From Kibdelosporangium aridum (GTDB taxonomy: Bacteria; Actinomycetota; Actinomycetes; Mycobacteriales; Pseudonocardiaceae): DNA of 64,000 nt. Where the stretch lies: positions 2,139,830 to 2,203,829 of the forward strand of contig NZ_FWXV01000001.1 of assembly GCF_900176515.1 (NCBI RefSeq), written 5' to 3'. The notes under the pieces are model-generated. The model made no database searches. It saw only the letters and a program-made list of their open reading frames with translations, and was not told where the DNA came from. Below, piece by piece: positions 8,160 to 16,072 of this stretch. A program made the translations under genes and the position numbers. The first letter of the stretch is position 1, and each line of letters starts with the position of its first letter.

Positions 8160-8738
8160 ATGCGGCAGAACCCCGCTCGGCGCGCCGCCCTGCTCGATGC
8201 GGCCATCGAGGTCCTGGCCAGGGAAGGCTCCCGGGGGTTGACCCTGCGCGCGGTGGACAAAGAGGCGGGCGTGCCGATCGGCACCGCGTCGAACTACTTC
8301 AACAGCCGGGACACCTTGCTCACGCAGGCAGGCGCCCGCGTGTACGAGCGTCTGATACCCGACGAGGCCACCCTCGCGCAGATGGCGCCGACGGGCGACA
8401 TCGACACGGTTGTCGAGTTGCTGAAGGAGACGGTCAACCGGGTCTCCAGCTTCCGCACCGGCTACCTCGCACTGCTGGAACTGCGGCTCGAGGCGACGCG
8501 ACGACCGGAACTACGTGAAGTCCTGACCAAGCGGGTGCGCACCGACATGGACGAGAACGTGGCCCGTCACCTTGCATCCGGACTGCCGGGCGACGCCACT
8601 TCGGTGCAGCTGCTCCAACTGGCGCTCAGTTGGCTGATCCTCGAACAGCTGACCCTGCCGGACATCTTCACCGCCGAGGAACGCGACAAACTGGTCACCG
8701 AGGCCGTGATCCGGCTGGCCGGGAACCGGGTGTTGTAA
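8160..8738 (+). CDS. TetR/AcrR-family transcriptional regulator
   Basis: 192 residues from ATG at 8160, with AGGAGG about 5 nt upstream, which decides the start over an open extension on the left. The N-terminal helix-turn-helix runs from ARRAALLDAAIEVLAREG through VPIGTASNYFNSRDTLL; the C-terminal helices form the usual ligand/dimer domain. It is divergent from the two DHFR-like reductase genes and its control region carries duplicated palindromic sites, so it probably represses both itself and those genes. Ligand unknown. Confidence 0.92.
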   Translation: MRQNPARRAALLDAAIEVLAREGSRGLTLRAVDKEAGVPIGTASNYFNSRDTLLTQAGARVYERLIPDEATLAQMAPTGDIDTVVELLKETVNRVSSFRTGYLALLELRLEATRRPELREVLTKRVRTDMDENVARHLASGLPGDATSVQLLQLALSWLILEQLTLPDIFTAEERDKLVTEAVIRLAGNRVL

Positions 8739-8775
8739 TCTCAGCCGGCACGTTCGCGAAACTGGGGAAACACAG

Positions 8776-9465
8776 ATGAGAATCACCGCCGGGATGCTTG
8801 GCGCCCTACTGGCCTGCGCGGCACTCACCGGGTGCACGAAGACGGTCACCGCGACCGCGGTCCCGGCGGACGACGTCCAGTCGACTGCTTCGCCGCGCTC
8901 GTCGTCCAAGAAGCCGACCTCGACGTCCACGCCCACGCCGTACCTGACCGAGACCCCGACCCTCGAGATCTCCGGCGCGACGACCCCGGCGGGCACGAAG
9001 CTGAAGTTCGGCGCCCAGGCCGTCATCCCCACGTTCAGCCGGTATGCCAAGGGCAATCTCGGGTTCACGGTCACTGTGGAGAGTGTCAAGGCACCGGACG
9101 CCGACATCGACAAGCTGCCGTTGAAGGACGAGGACAAGGCCAAGCTGCGCGGCAAGAACTTCTTCTTCGTGCGTGCGGTGCTGGAGAACCTCGACGGCGT
9201 CAACTTCACGCAGTACCAGGCTCCGCTGTTCACCGCGAGCACCAAGAGCGGCGGCTGGCCGGGCACGCTGCTCGGCCTGTCGAAGGTCGAGGTCAGCGGC
9301 TGCGCGGAGGAACTGTTCGCACCGAGCGACTTCACCACCAAGGGCGCGAAGTTCACCACCTGCAGGCTCTACTTCGGTCTCGCCTCCGACCCGATCACGT
9401 CGCTGAAGTACACCGAGAAGCCATATGACCGCGACAACAACAAGGCTGTGACCTGGCAGAGCTGA
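8776..9465 (+). CDS. Putative secreted lipoprotein
   Basis: 229 residues. The N-terminus is a lipoprotein signal peptide with lipobox LTGC (Cys about residue 20), followed by a Thr/Pro/Ser-rich linker (TSTSTPTPYLTETPT) and a globular beta-rich domain. That domain carries two lone cysteines (VSGCAEELF and FTTCRLYF), probably disulfide-bonded. The FFFVRAVLENLDG stretch resembles DUF4352-like exported immunoglobulin-like domains, but I would not name a family. It is monocistronic, 37 bp after the TetR gene. Probably anchored to the outer face of the membrane; function unknown. Confidence 0.78.
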   Translation: MRITAGMLGALLACAALTGCTKTVTATAVPADDVQSTASPRSSSKKPTSTSTPTPYLTETPTLEISGATTPAGTKLKFGAQAVIPTFSRYAKGNLGFTVTVESVKAPDADIDKLPLKDEDKAKLRGKNFFFVRAVLENLDGVNFTQYQAPLFTASTKSGGWPGTLLGLSKVEVSGCAEELFAPSDFTTKGAKFTTCRLYFGLASDPITSLKYTEKPYDRDNNKAVTWQS

Positions 9466-9577
9466 CGTGCACCGGCCCCGGCGAGAACACGAATGATCCT
9501 CACGCATAACATTGTGCGGCGGATCACGGTGGCGCTAAGTTGCTCTCGCTTGTCAGACAAAGGGACCACGTGCACAC

Positions 9578-10270
9578 ATGCGACTGAAGCTGGCTGTCGG
9601 TGCCGGAGCCGTCCTCGTGCTCCTGCTGGTGCTTGTCATCGTCCTGCTGCCAGGTGACCAAGAAAACAGACCGGCCGCGTCCTTGACGGTCCCGACCGCG
9701 GGCGAATTGCCTGACGAGCAGGTACCGACGTCGATGACGATCACGCCGACGTTCATCCTGCCCGGCGCACCGACGAGTTCGGATCAAGCACCGACGTCGC
9801 CGTCCACAACACCGTCATCGTCATCCGGCGAACCACCGCCACCAGCCCGTCAGGCACCACCCGCACCAGCGGCAACCGTGTCGGGCCGGATCAATTTCTA
9901 CGGCGCCCGCAACAACGACCCGCCCGGCAGCCGCGCCATCGCGTACACCAACGTCATGCACGGCCAAGCAGGCGGAACAGGCACGTTCGACGACCCGATC
10001 ACGTTCGCCGCGGGCACCGACCGCTACCAGCCCGGGACCAAGATCTACGTCCCGGACCTCAAGCGGTATTTCATCCTCGAAGACCTGTGCCCGCAGTGTT
10101 CCGGCACGACGATCAACGTCTGGACGGGCTCGGCCACCGACTCCGGCAGCGTCGACTGCCAACGGTCACTCAGCCGCAACGGCGCGTGGGCCTACGAGGT
10201 CGGCCCGCCCGCCGGACGCGCGGTGGTCGCAGGTGACCTGTACCAGAACGGACGCTGTTTCCGGGCCTAG
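9578..10270 (+). CDS. Membrane-anchored or secreted protein with double-psi-beta-barrel-like domain
   Basis: 230 residues. Residues 5-27 form a strong hydrophobic anchor, followed by a Pro/Ser/Thr-rich wall-spanning linker to about residue 108. The C-terminal ~120 residues read GRINFYGARNNDPPG..., then DPITFAAGTDRYQPGTKIYVP, LEDLCPQC and NVWTGSATDSGSVDCQRSL. This is the pattern of small extracellular double-psi barrels (RlpA/expansin-like, 3D-domain neighbours) with paired cysteines. Its TAG overlaps the stop of the convergent SARP gene by 3 bp. A cell-wall or carbohydrate-related role is plausible, not shown. Confidence 0.75.
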   Translation: MRLKLAVGAGAVLVLLLVLVIVLLPGDQENRPAASLTVPTAGELPDEQVPTSMTITPTFILPGAPTSSDQAPTSPSTTPSSSSGEPPPPARQAPPAPAATVSGRINFYGARNNDPPGSRAIAYTNVMHGQAGGTGTFDDPITFAAGTDRYQPGTKIYVPDLKRYFILEDLCPQCSGTTINVWTGSATDSGSVDCQRSLSRNGAWAYEVGPPAGRAVVAGDLYQNGRCFRA

Positions 10271-12024
10271 AGTTCCACGGCGAACAGTCGCATCAACGGT
10301 GGCAGCCGATAGGTGTCCTGCTCGCCCCACTCGGCAAGGCCGAGATCCACCAGCCGGTCCAGCGCGGCCTCGACCTTCATGGCGCTGGCACCAAGCGTGC
10401 TCGACGCATTGGCGATGTCGCAACCGTCGTAGCCCGGCTTGCCCAGCAACCGGAACGCCGCGCCAACCAACGGATCCTCGCTCTGGACAACCGCGTGATA
10501 GGCCGCTGAGTAGACCTCACGTACTGATTCACCGCAGAAGCTCAGCTCGTTCAGCCGGTGTTCCTCGGCGGCCAGTCTGCGTGCCAGCCAGGACAAGGAC
10601 CGGACCGGCCGATATGCCAATATCGTTCCCACGATCCGCAGCGCCAGCGGAATCCCGTGACAGTACTGGACAATGCTCGCCGCCGCGGCGGGCTCGGCAT
10701 CCACCCGCACCCGTCCGGCCAACCGCGCCACCAGTTCGCGTCCGTCCAGATCAGACAGTGGGGTGAGGGCGAGATGTTCGGCGCCGCCCAGCATCAACGG
10801 CGAACGGCTTGTCACCATGACCGCGCAGGACCCGCCAGCCGGGAGCAGGTCACGCAGTGCAGCCGATTCGGCCGCGCCATCGAGCACCAGGAGGACCTGT
10901 CGATGCGCCAGGTGGGAACGCAGGACCGCGGCGGCTTCGTCCGGCTTCTTCGGGATCTCGAGCGGTGGTACGCCCAGGTGCCGGAGAAGCCGCTGGGGTA
11001 ATCGGGTTCCCTGGCTTTCCGCGGCGAGATCGATGTAGAGCTGGCCGCCCGGGAACTGTGCCTCGACGCGGTGCGCCATCTCCAGCACCAATGCGCTTTT
11101 CCCGATCCCGCAGGGCCCGTGCACGACCGCGATCCGTGGCCCCGACTTGTCCAACAGTCCTTGCAGGTGTGCGAGATCCCGGTCCCGGCCGACGAATGAC
11201 CCGCACCGCGCGGGAAGTTCCCGTGGTGCTGGCGCGTTGGCGTGCACAGTGGTCGTGCGTGTTCCCAAGCTGGGGTCGCGGTCCAGCACCGCCCGGTGCA
11301 GCCGCACCAGGTCCGGTGACGGCTCCAGGCCAAGATGTTCGGCGAGCGCGCAGCGGCAATCGGCGTAGGCGGCGACAGCGCCTGCCGGATCGCCCGATCG
11401 ATAGAGCGCAGTCATCAGGTGCGCCCATGCGCGCTCCCGCAACGGGTTCTCCGCGACGAATTCCCGCAGCTGGCCGATCACCTCCCGATGCTCACCGAGG
11501 CCCAGCCGGGCGTCGAGGTAGTCCTCGGCCACCGACAGCCGCAGCTCCTCGACCGGCGCGATCAGTCCGGCGAGTGCGTCGCTGTCGGCCAAGTCCTCCA
11601 GCACCGCGCCACGGCATGCTGACAGCGCCTCACCCAAATGCCTTGCGGCAGCGGCATAATCCCCATGCGACAGCGCGGCACGGCCTACATTCGCGCGCTC
11701 GGTGAAGCCGTGCAAGTCAAGTTCACCTTGCTGCAAGGAAAGCTCGTAACCCGCTGAGTGCCCGGTGATCCGCTGTCCGCCGGATGCGCAGGCGGGAATC
11801 GCGCGTCGCAGGCGATTGGCGTACGTGCGGACGTTGGCCACCGCCGACTGTGGCGGCTCATCACCCCACAGTGACTGGATCAGTTTGCGCAGTGGCACTG
11901 CCCGTCCGGGATTGAGCAGCAACGTCGCCAGAAATGTGCGCTGCTTCAGCGATCCCAGTGCGACGGTGCCCGTTTCGGTGTGGACCTCGGTCCTCCCCAG
12001 GATCCTGAACTCGATCGTCGACAC
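10267..12024 (-). CDS. SARP/AfsR-type transcriptional activator with NB-ARC domain
   Basis: 585 residues. An OmpR-like DNA-binding domain (1-~95: FRILGRTEVHTETGTVALGS..., ANVRTYANRLRRAI) is followed by the bacterial transcriptional activation domain (~100-245, ending LGLEPSPDLVRLHRAVL). Then comes an NB-ARC ATPase with Walker A GPCGIGKSALV and Walker B VLLVLDG. It stops after the winged-helix part, without the TPR array of full AfsR. It is divergent from the cysteine-rich peptide operon and shares a 151-bp control region containing a 22-bp inverted repeat, so it is the obvious candidate activator of that operon. The direct target is inferred. Confidence 0.92.
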   Translation of the reverse strand: MSTIEFRILGRTEVHTETGTVALGSLKQRTFLATLLLNPGRAVPLRKLIQSLWGDEPPQSAVANVRTYANRLRRAIPACASGGQRITGHSAGYELSLQQGELDLHGFTERANVGRAALSHGDYAAAARHLGEALSACRGAVLEDLADSDALAGLIAPVEELRLSVAEDYLDARLGLGEHREVIGQLREFVAENPLRERAWAHLMTALYRSGDPAGAVAAYADCRCALAEHLGLEPSPDLVRLHRAVLDRDPSLGTRTTTVHANAPAPRELPARCGSFVGRDRDLAHLQGLLDKSGPRIAVVHGPCGIGKSALVLEMAHRVEAQFPGGQLYIDLAAESQGTRLPQRLLRHLGVPPLEIPKKPDEAAAVLRSHLAHRQVLLVLDGAAESAALRDLLPAGGSCAVMVTSRSPLMLGGAEHLALTPLSDLDGRELVARLAGRVRVDAEPAAAASIVQYCHGIPLALRIVGTILAYRPVRSLSWLARRLAAEEHRLNELSFCGESVREVYSAAYHAVVQSEDPLVGAAFRLLGKPGYDGCDIANASSTLGASAMKVEAALDRLVDLGLAEWGEQDTYRLPPLMRLFAVEL

Positions 12025-12066
12025 CCCGCACAGCGTGCCCGAAGGTGATCAAGAACTTGTCAAATC

Positions 12067-12088
12067 GGATACACGCGGTCGTGTATCC
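12067..12088. promoter_or_regulatory. 22-bp inverted repeat between SARP gene and peptide operon
   Basis: Perfect 9-bp arms GGATACACG (12067-12075) and CGTGTATCC (12080-12088) around a 4-bp centre. It lies 43 bp from the SARP start codon and 88 bp upstream of the peptide gene. It looks like an operator for a dimeric regulator. SARPs usually bind direct repeats, so another protein may bind here. Confidence 0.5.
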
Positions 12089-12175
12089 ATTGTGTTCGTC
12101 GTTGTGTACCTGGCTTTCCTACGTTGGGCGCCACCAAGCGCCGACCGGCGCGCGAGGAAGTGAGGAACGCGGTAC

Positions 12176-12382
12176 ATGCGCACGACTATCGGGGCCTTCA
12201 GCGACAAGCTGCTGAGCATGTTCATCCCCAAGGCCGACGTGGGCGCGGCCTGCCCGCCCGACCCGCACTACCGGCACTGCTACTGCCGTGAACGCAGCGA
12301 CTTCCGCAGGCACTGCTCGTACAACGGTGCCTGCAAGCTGTACTGCGGCCCCTGCTACGCCTTCCGGGTCTGCGGAGGCTAG
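12176..12382 (+). CDS. 68-residue eight-cysteine precursor peptide
   Basis: ATG at 12176 is preceded by GAGGAAGTGAGGA. Residues 1-~24 form a leader-like segment (MRTTIGAFSDKLLSMFIPKA, then DVGAA). The remainder is short, basic and aromatic with eight cysteines at 26, 35, 37, 47, 53, 57, 60 and 66, ending Gly-Gly. An Ala-rich VGAA sequence just before the first Cys could be a peptidase site. It is followed by genes for a MauD-like thioredoxin, an ABC exporter, an S26 peptidase and a MauE-like protein, the toolkit for oxidative folding and secretion. In methylamine dehydrogenase operons MauD/MauE serve a small subunit crowded with disulfides. I infer a secreted disulfide-rich peptide (toxin, signal or small redox/electron-transfer protein); activity unknown. 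Confidence 0.8.
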   Translation: MRTTIGAFSDKLLSMFIPKADVGAACPPDPHYRHCYCRERSDFRRHCSYNGACKLYCGPCYAFRVCGG

Positions 12383-12390
12383 CTCTTGAC

Positions 12391-12418
12391 CCGCGGGTGG
12401 CGCGGTCGCCACCCGCGG
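12391..12418 (+). terminator. Strong intercistronic hairpin after the peptide gene
   Basis: Perfect 12-bp arms (12391-12402 and 12407-12418) with loop CGGT begin 8 bp after the peptide stop codon and have no U-tract. This is likely a partial terminator or RNA-stabilising element that would give more peptide mRNA than downstream mRNA. Confidence 0.6.
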
Positions 12419-12452
12419 TATCCAATCCCCCCGAGAGCCTCGGAGTTCTGCC

Positions 12453-12995
12453 ATGCCCTTACTGACGGCCGCCGTCGTCATCGTCGGAATCCTGTGCGTC
12501 ATCGACCTGCTCCTCAGCTTCGGCATCATCCGGCGGCTGCGGGAACAGAACGAGACCCTTCGTAAAGTGCAGCAACAGGCAGGCGGCGGTATCGACGCGG
12601 ACATCGCACTGCCTGCCGGATCAACCGTCGCCATGTTCACCGCGACCGCGGTCAGCGGCGCCGAAGTGTCCAATCTGGACGGCACCGGGTTCCTGATCGG
12701 CTTCTTCACCCCGAACTGCGAGCCGTGCAAGGAGCGGATGCCCGAGTTCATCGAATACGCCACCCGCTTCGACGGCCGGGTGATCGCGGTCGCGGACGTC
12801 GATCCCGGTGCGGCCGACGACATGGTCGGCCGGCTGGGCGAGGTGGCCGAGGTCGTGCTCGAGCGGGACGGCGGCCCGGTGCACCAGGCGTTGGGCGCCA
12901 AGGGTTACCCGGCGCTGTCCCTGGTCGACGGCTCAGGGACCGTCGTGGCCAGCGGATGGGAGATCTCCGCGTTGCCGGTGCCGGCTAACCGGTGA
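12453..12995 (+). CDS. MauD/TlpA-like membrane-anchored thioredoxin
   Basis: 180 residues: one N-terminal transmembrane helix (LLTAAVVIVGILCVIDLLLSFG), a short linker, then a thioredoxin-fold domain with active-site CEPC (Cys89, Cys92) in FFTPNCEPCKERM and a cis-Pro loop (KGYPALSLV). This is the layout of MauD, which supplies or shuffles disulfides for the methylamine dehydrogenase small subunit. Here the neighbour substrate is presumably the eight-Cys peptide. Its stop overlaps the GTG start of the ABC transporter (GTGA). The redox family is secure; the direction (oxidase or isomerase) is inferred. Confidence 0.87.
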   Translation: MPLLTAAVVIVGILCVIDLLLSFGIIRRLREQNETLRKVQQQAGGGIDADIALPAGSTVAMFTATAVSGAEVSNLDGTGFLIGFFTPNCEPCKERMPEFIEYATRFDGRVIAVADVDPGAADDMVGRLGEVAEVVLERDGGPVHQALGAKGYPALSLVDGSGTVVASGWEISALPVPANR

Positions 12996-14824
12996 ACGCC
13001 TCCCTTGGTGTCCGCCGGGCGCTGACCCTGCTGGCCGCGGCAATCCGGCTGACCAGGCAGGCGGCGCCGGCGGGCACCCCGTTCTACGTCCTGATGTGCG
13101 TGTTCAGCGGGCTCGCCCCGATCGTGACGGCATGGTGCACCAAGGTCTTGCTGGACGGGCTGGCCGTCGGTGGAGCGTGGCTGACGTTGCTTCCGTGGGC
13201 GGTCGCTCTGGCGGTCGCCGGGCTGGTGACCGGCTTGCTGCCGGTGGTGTCGGAGTACCTCAAGCAGCGACTGGACCGGGCGGTGGCCCGGTTGACGATG
13301 GACCGGTTGTACGTGGCGATGGACCGGCTGACCGGTCTGGCTCGGATGGAAGATCCGGCCTTCCGCGACAAACTCCGGCTTGCTCAGCAGACCGGTCGCA
13401 GCGGCCCGGGTCAACTCGTCGACGATGGGCTCGGCACCGTCCAAGCGGCCGTGACAGTGGGTGGTTTCCTCGGGACTGTGCTCGTGATCAACGCGAGTAT
13501 GGCGTTGATCGTGCTGGTCGCCGCGGTTCCCGCGCTCATCGCGCACCTGCGGTTGAGCCGCGCCCGGGCGCAGATGTTGTGGTCGATCGCCCCAGCCGAA
13601 CGCCGTGAGGTGTTCTACGCCGATCTCCTTGCGAGTCTGGATGCGGCCAAGGAACTCCGGCTGCTCGGTCTCGGCGGCTTGTTCCGCCGTCGGATGCTCG
13701 TGGAGTTGACTGCCGCGCACACCGCTATGGAAGGCCAAGACCGTCGAGACGCGCGGGTGCAAGGAGTGCTGGCGGGCCTGACCGCGCTGGTGTCCGCCGG
13801 CGGGCTCGTGTGGTCGGTATGGCTGGCGGCTCAAGGGAGTTTGTCGATCGGCGACGTCGCCATGTTCATCGCGGCCGTCGGCGGAGTGCAAAGCGCGCTA
13901 CAAGGTCTGGTGGTACGGCTGGCTTCGGCGCACCACTCGATGTTGTTGTTCGATCATTATCTGGAGATCTCATCACAGGAGCCGGATCTTCCGATTCCTG
14001 TTTCCCCTCAAGCTGTTCCGCCGCTGCGCTCTGGCATCGAACTGCGCGATGTGTGGTTCCGGTACGCGGAGGACCAGCCATGGGTGCTGCGCGGGGTGAA
14101 CCTGACTATCCCGCACGGGCGTTCGCTTGCGTTGGTCGGCCTGAACGGCGCGGGCAAGTCCACAATCATCAAGCTGCTGTGCCGTTTCTACGACCCCGAT
14201 CGCGGCACGATCCGCTGGGACGGGGTAGACCTCCGCCATGTCCCGGTGGACGAGTTGCGTGCCCGGATCGGCGCGGTGTTCCAGGATTACATGTGTTACG
14301 ACCTGAGCGCGGCCGAGAACATCGGCGTGGGCGACGTATCCTGTATGGACGATCGGGAGCGAGTGGTCGCAGCGGCACACCGGGCCGGTGCGCACGACAT
14401 CGTCGCCGCACTGCCGAAGGGCTACGACACCCTCCTGTCGCGAATGTTCTTTGACGAAGCCGACCGAGATGACCCGGAGACCGGAGTGTTGTTGTCCGGT
14501 GGGCAATGGCAACGACTCGCGTTGGCCCGGGCATTTCTGCGGGACCGCAGGGATTTGATGATCCTCGACGAGCCAAGCAGCGGCCTGGACGCCGAGGCGG
14601 AGTACGAAGTGCACAGCAGCCTACGGCGACACCGTGACGGCGCGACCAGCGTGCTTATCTCCCACCGCCTTGGGGCGATTCGCGATGCCAACGTGATCGC
14701 AGTGCTCGCCGACGGCAAGGTGGCAGAGATCGGCACGCACGATGAACTGATGGCTGCGTCCGGGGAGTACGCGCGGTTGTTCCGGCTGCAGGCTTCAGGT
14801 TACGAAGAGGTGGTTCTCCCTTGA
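12992..14824 (+). CDS. ABC transporter, fused permease/ATP-binding subunit (peptide exporter type)
   Basis: 610 residues from GTG at 12992. The N-terminal membrane domain (~1-320) is followed by an ABC domain with Walker A LNGAGKST, signature LSGGQWQRLALARAFL, Walker B LMILDEPSSGLD and H-loop LISHRLG. It has no C39 peptidase domain, so leader removal must be done by another enzyme, most simply the S26 peptidase encoded next. Homodimeric half-transporters of this type export peptides, lipids or drugs. Location in the cassette points to the cysteine-rich peptide as cargo. It overlaps both neighbouring genes by 4 bp. Confidence 0.9.
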   Translation: MNASLGVRRALTLLAAAIRLTRQAAPAGTPFYVLMCVFSGLAPIVTAWCTKVLLDGLAVGGAWLTLLPWAVALAVAGLVTGLLPVVSEYLKQRLDRAVARLTMDRLYVAMDRLTGLARMEDPAFRDKLRLAQQTGRSGPGQLVDDGLGTVQAAVTVGGFLGTVLVINASMALIVLVAAVPALIAHLRLSRARAQMLWSIAPAERREVFYADLLASLDAAKELRLLGLGGLFRRRMLVELTAAHTAMEGQDRRDARVQGVLAGLTALVSAGGLVWSVWLAAQGSLSIGDVAMFIAAVGGVQSALQGLVVRLASAHHSMLLFDHYLEISSQEPDLPIPVSPQAVPPLRSGIELRDVWFRYAEDQPWVLRGVNLTIPHGRSLALVGLNGAGKSTIIKLLCRFYDPDRGTIRWDGVDLRHVPVDELRARIGAVFQDYMCYDLSAAENIGVGDVSCMDDRERVVAAAHRAGAHDIVAALPKGYDTLLSRMFFDEADRDDPETGVLLSGGQWQRLALARAFLRDRRDLMILDEPSSGLDAEAEYEVHSSLRRHRDGATSVLISHRLGAIRDANVIAVLADGKVAEIGTHDELMAASGEYARLFRLQASGYEEVVLP

Positions 14825-15237
14825 TCTGGGCGGTACTAGCTGTTGTCGGCGCCGTGGTGGCGTGGGCAGTGGTGCAGCGCAGGCGCCTGCTCGTGGTCAC
14901 GGTGCACGGGGTGAGCATGGAACCGACCTACCGGTCTGGTGATCGGCTGTTGGTGCGCCGGTCGCGGCTGGAGCGCGTGCGGACAGGGCAGGTTGTGGTG
15001 GTGCAAGTGGAGAAGGCGCCCGGCGATCCGACCGGTGGGCGGCTGGTGAAGCGCGCGGCAGCGGTACCGGGTGACCCAGTCCCCGCGCACATCCCGGTGG
15101 CCGACTCGGTAGTGCCTCACGGCAGGCTGCTAGTGCTCGGCGACAATCCGGCGCGCAGCAACGACTCGCGAAGGCTCGGCTACATCCCGGCAGAAGCGTT
15201 GATCGGCGTGGTCCTTCGACCGATCGGTGAGAGGTAA
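14821..15237 (+). CDS. S26-family signal peptidase, short form
   Basis: 138 residues from TTG at 14821 (TTGA overlap with the ABC gene). One N-terminal helix is followed by the type I signal peptidase core: nucleophile Ser32 in HGVSMEPT, general-base Lys77 in GGRLVKRAAAVPGD, and the GDN box in LVLGDNPARSNDSR. It is much shorter than housekeeping LepB and lacks its large cap region, as seen in dedicated peptidases of specialised cassettes. It probably cleaves the leader of the eight-Cys peptide at or after export. Substrate is inferred from linkage. Confidence 0.88.
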   Translation: MIWAVLAVVGAVVAWAVVQRRRLLVVTVHGVSMEPTYRSGDRLLVRRSRLERVRTGQVVVVQVEKAPGDPTGGRLVKRAAAVPGDPVPAHIPVADSVVPHGRLLVLGDNPARSNDSRRLGYIPAEALIGVVLRPIGER

Positions 15238-15240
15238 GCA

Positions 15241-15786
15241 ATGGCCTACATCAGCGTTGCGGCGATGGTCCTCTGCGGGCTCGTCCTGCTCATCTCCGCA
15301 GTCAGCAAGGCCCGCAGCGGCAAGGACTACGCCGAGTTCGCCGCATCCATCCCCGCCTTCGGCATCCCCGCCCAGTGGACGCGGCTGTTCGCCGCGGCGA
15401 CGTTGGCCGCAGAGGTTGCCATCACTGCCCTGTTGCTATGCGCGACTGTGCTCATGGCAGCCGATCTCAACACCGGACGTTGGCTCGCCACCGCTGGGCT
15501 GGGGCTCTCGGTGGGGCTGTTCGGTGTGTTGACTGTCGCGGTCTGGCGGGCGGTGGCGCGTCGGTCTGGCGCGGTGTGCCGTTGTTTCGGGCCAGCCCAT
15601 ACGGTGCTGGCCCGTCGGCATGTGGTGCGCAACGCGCTCTTGTTGTTGATCGCCGTGCTTGGTGTGGCCACGCTGTCGCCGGGCACAGTGGACCCCGTGA
15701 TCGCGGCGCTGGCCGCCGCAGGCGGTGCCGTGGGCGCGGTCTTCGTGATCCGGTTCGACGATCTCGCCGACCTGCTTGTCGGCTAA
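15241..15786 (+). CDS. MauE/DoxX-like redox-associated membrane protein
   Basis: 181 residues with four or five transmembrane helices and a cytoplasm/membrane-edge motif AVCRCFGPAH. The CxCFG signature is typical of MauE-type proteins, which work with MauD to drive disulfide formation at the outer face of the membrane. It begins 3 bp after the signal peptidase gene and closes the cassette. It presumably re-oxidises or reduces the MauD-like thioredoxin encoded three genes upstream. Confidence 0.87.
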   Translation: MAYISVAAMVLCGLVLLISAVSKARSGKDYAEFAASIPAFGIPAQWTRLFAAATLAAEVAITALLLCATVLMAADLNTGRWLATAGLGLSVGLFGVLTVAVWRAVARRSGAVCRCFGPAHTVLARRHVVRNALLLLIAVLGVATLSPGTVDPVIAALAAAGGAVGAVFVIRFDDLADLLVG

Positions 15787-15790
15787 CAGG

Positions 15791-15985
15791 TTACGCGGGC
15801 GGCTGGTTGTTGTCGGGCCGCTGCATGCGCTCCTTGAGCTTGTCGGCACCCTGCTGGATCTTGTCGCCGTGCTTCCCGCCGGTCCGCTGGTCGGCGACGT
15901 CGGCTGCCTTGTCGATGCCCTTGTCGACCTTGTCCGGGTGTTCCCCGGCCAGCTTCTGCAGCTTTTCCTTGGCCTTCTCGAACAT
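15791..15985 (-). CDS. MT0933/Rv0909-like small antitoxin-family protein
   Basis: 64 residues, highly charged: MFEKAKEKLQKLAGEHPDKV, then DKGIDKAADVADQRTGGKHG, then KIQQGADKLKER. This Lys/Asp-rich helical pattern matches the small MT0933-type antitoxin family (Rv0909-like). No partner toxin is adjacent; the neighbours are MauE (convergent, 4 bp away) and a metal ATPase. The family name does not prove toxin neutralisation; many such orphan proteins are abundant stress proteins. Confidence 0.7.
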   Translation of the reverse strand: MFEKAKEKLQKLAGEHPDKVDKGIDKAADVADQRTGGKHGDKIQQGADKLKERMQRPDNNQPPA

Positions 15986-16072
15986 AGTGCCACTCCTGTC
16001 CGTGTTGTGAACTGCCAGTCAGTGGGCTACCCGATCACTCCTGCGCTATGCATCTGTCCACTGATCGAGTGA

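Noticed and set aside
12176..12382. Lanthipeptide or bacteriocin with double-glycine leader
   Set aside because: The Gly-Gly is at the extreme C-terminus, no modification enzyme is encoded nearby and the ABC protein has no C39 peptidase domain.
12049..12901. Leftward open frames across the cysteine-rich peptide and MauD gene
   Set aside because: Compositional shadows of the rightward cassette, with no family pattern; the peptide frame has a ribosome site and Cys spacing.
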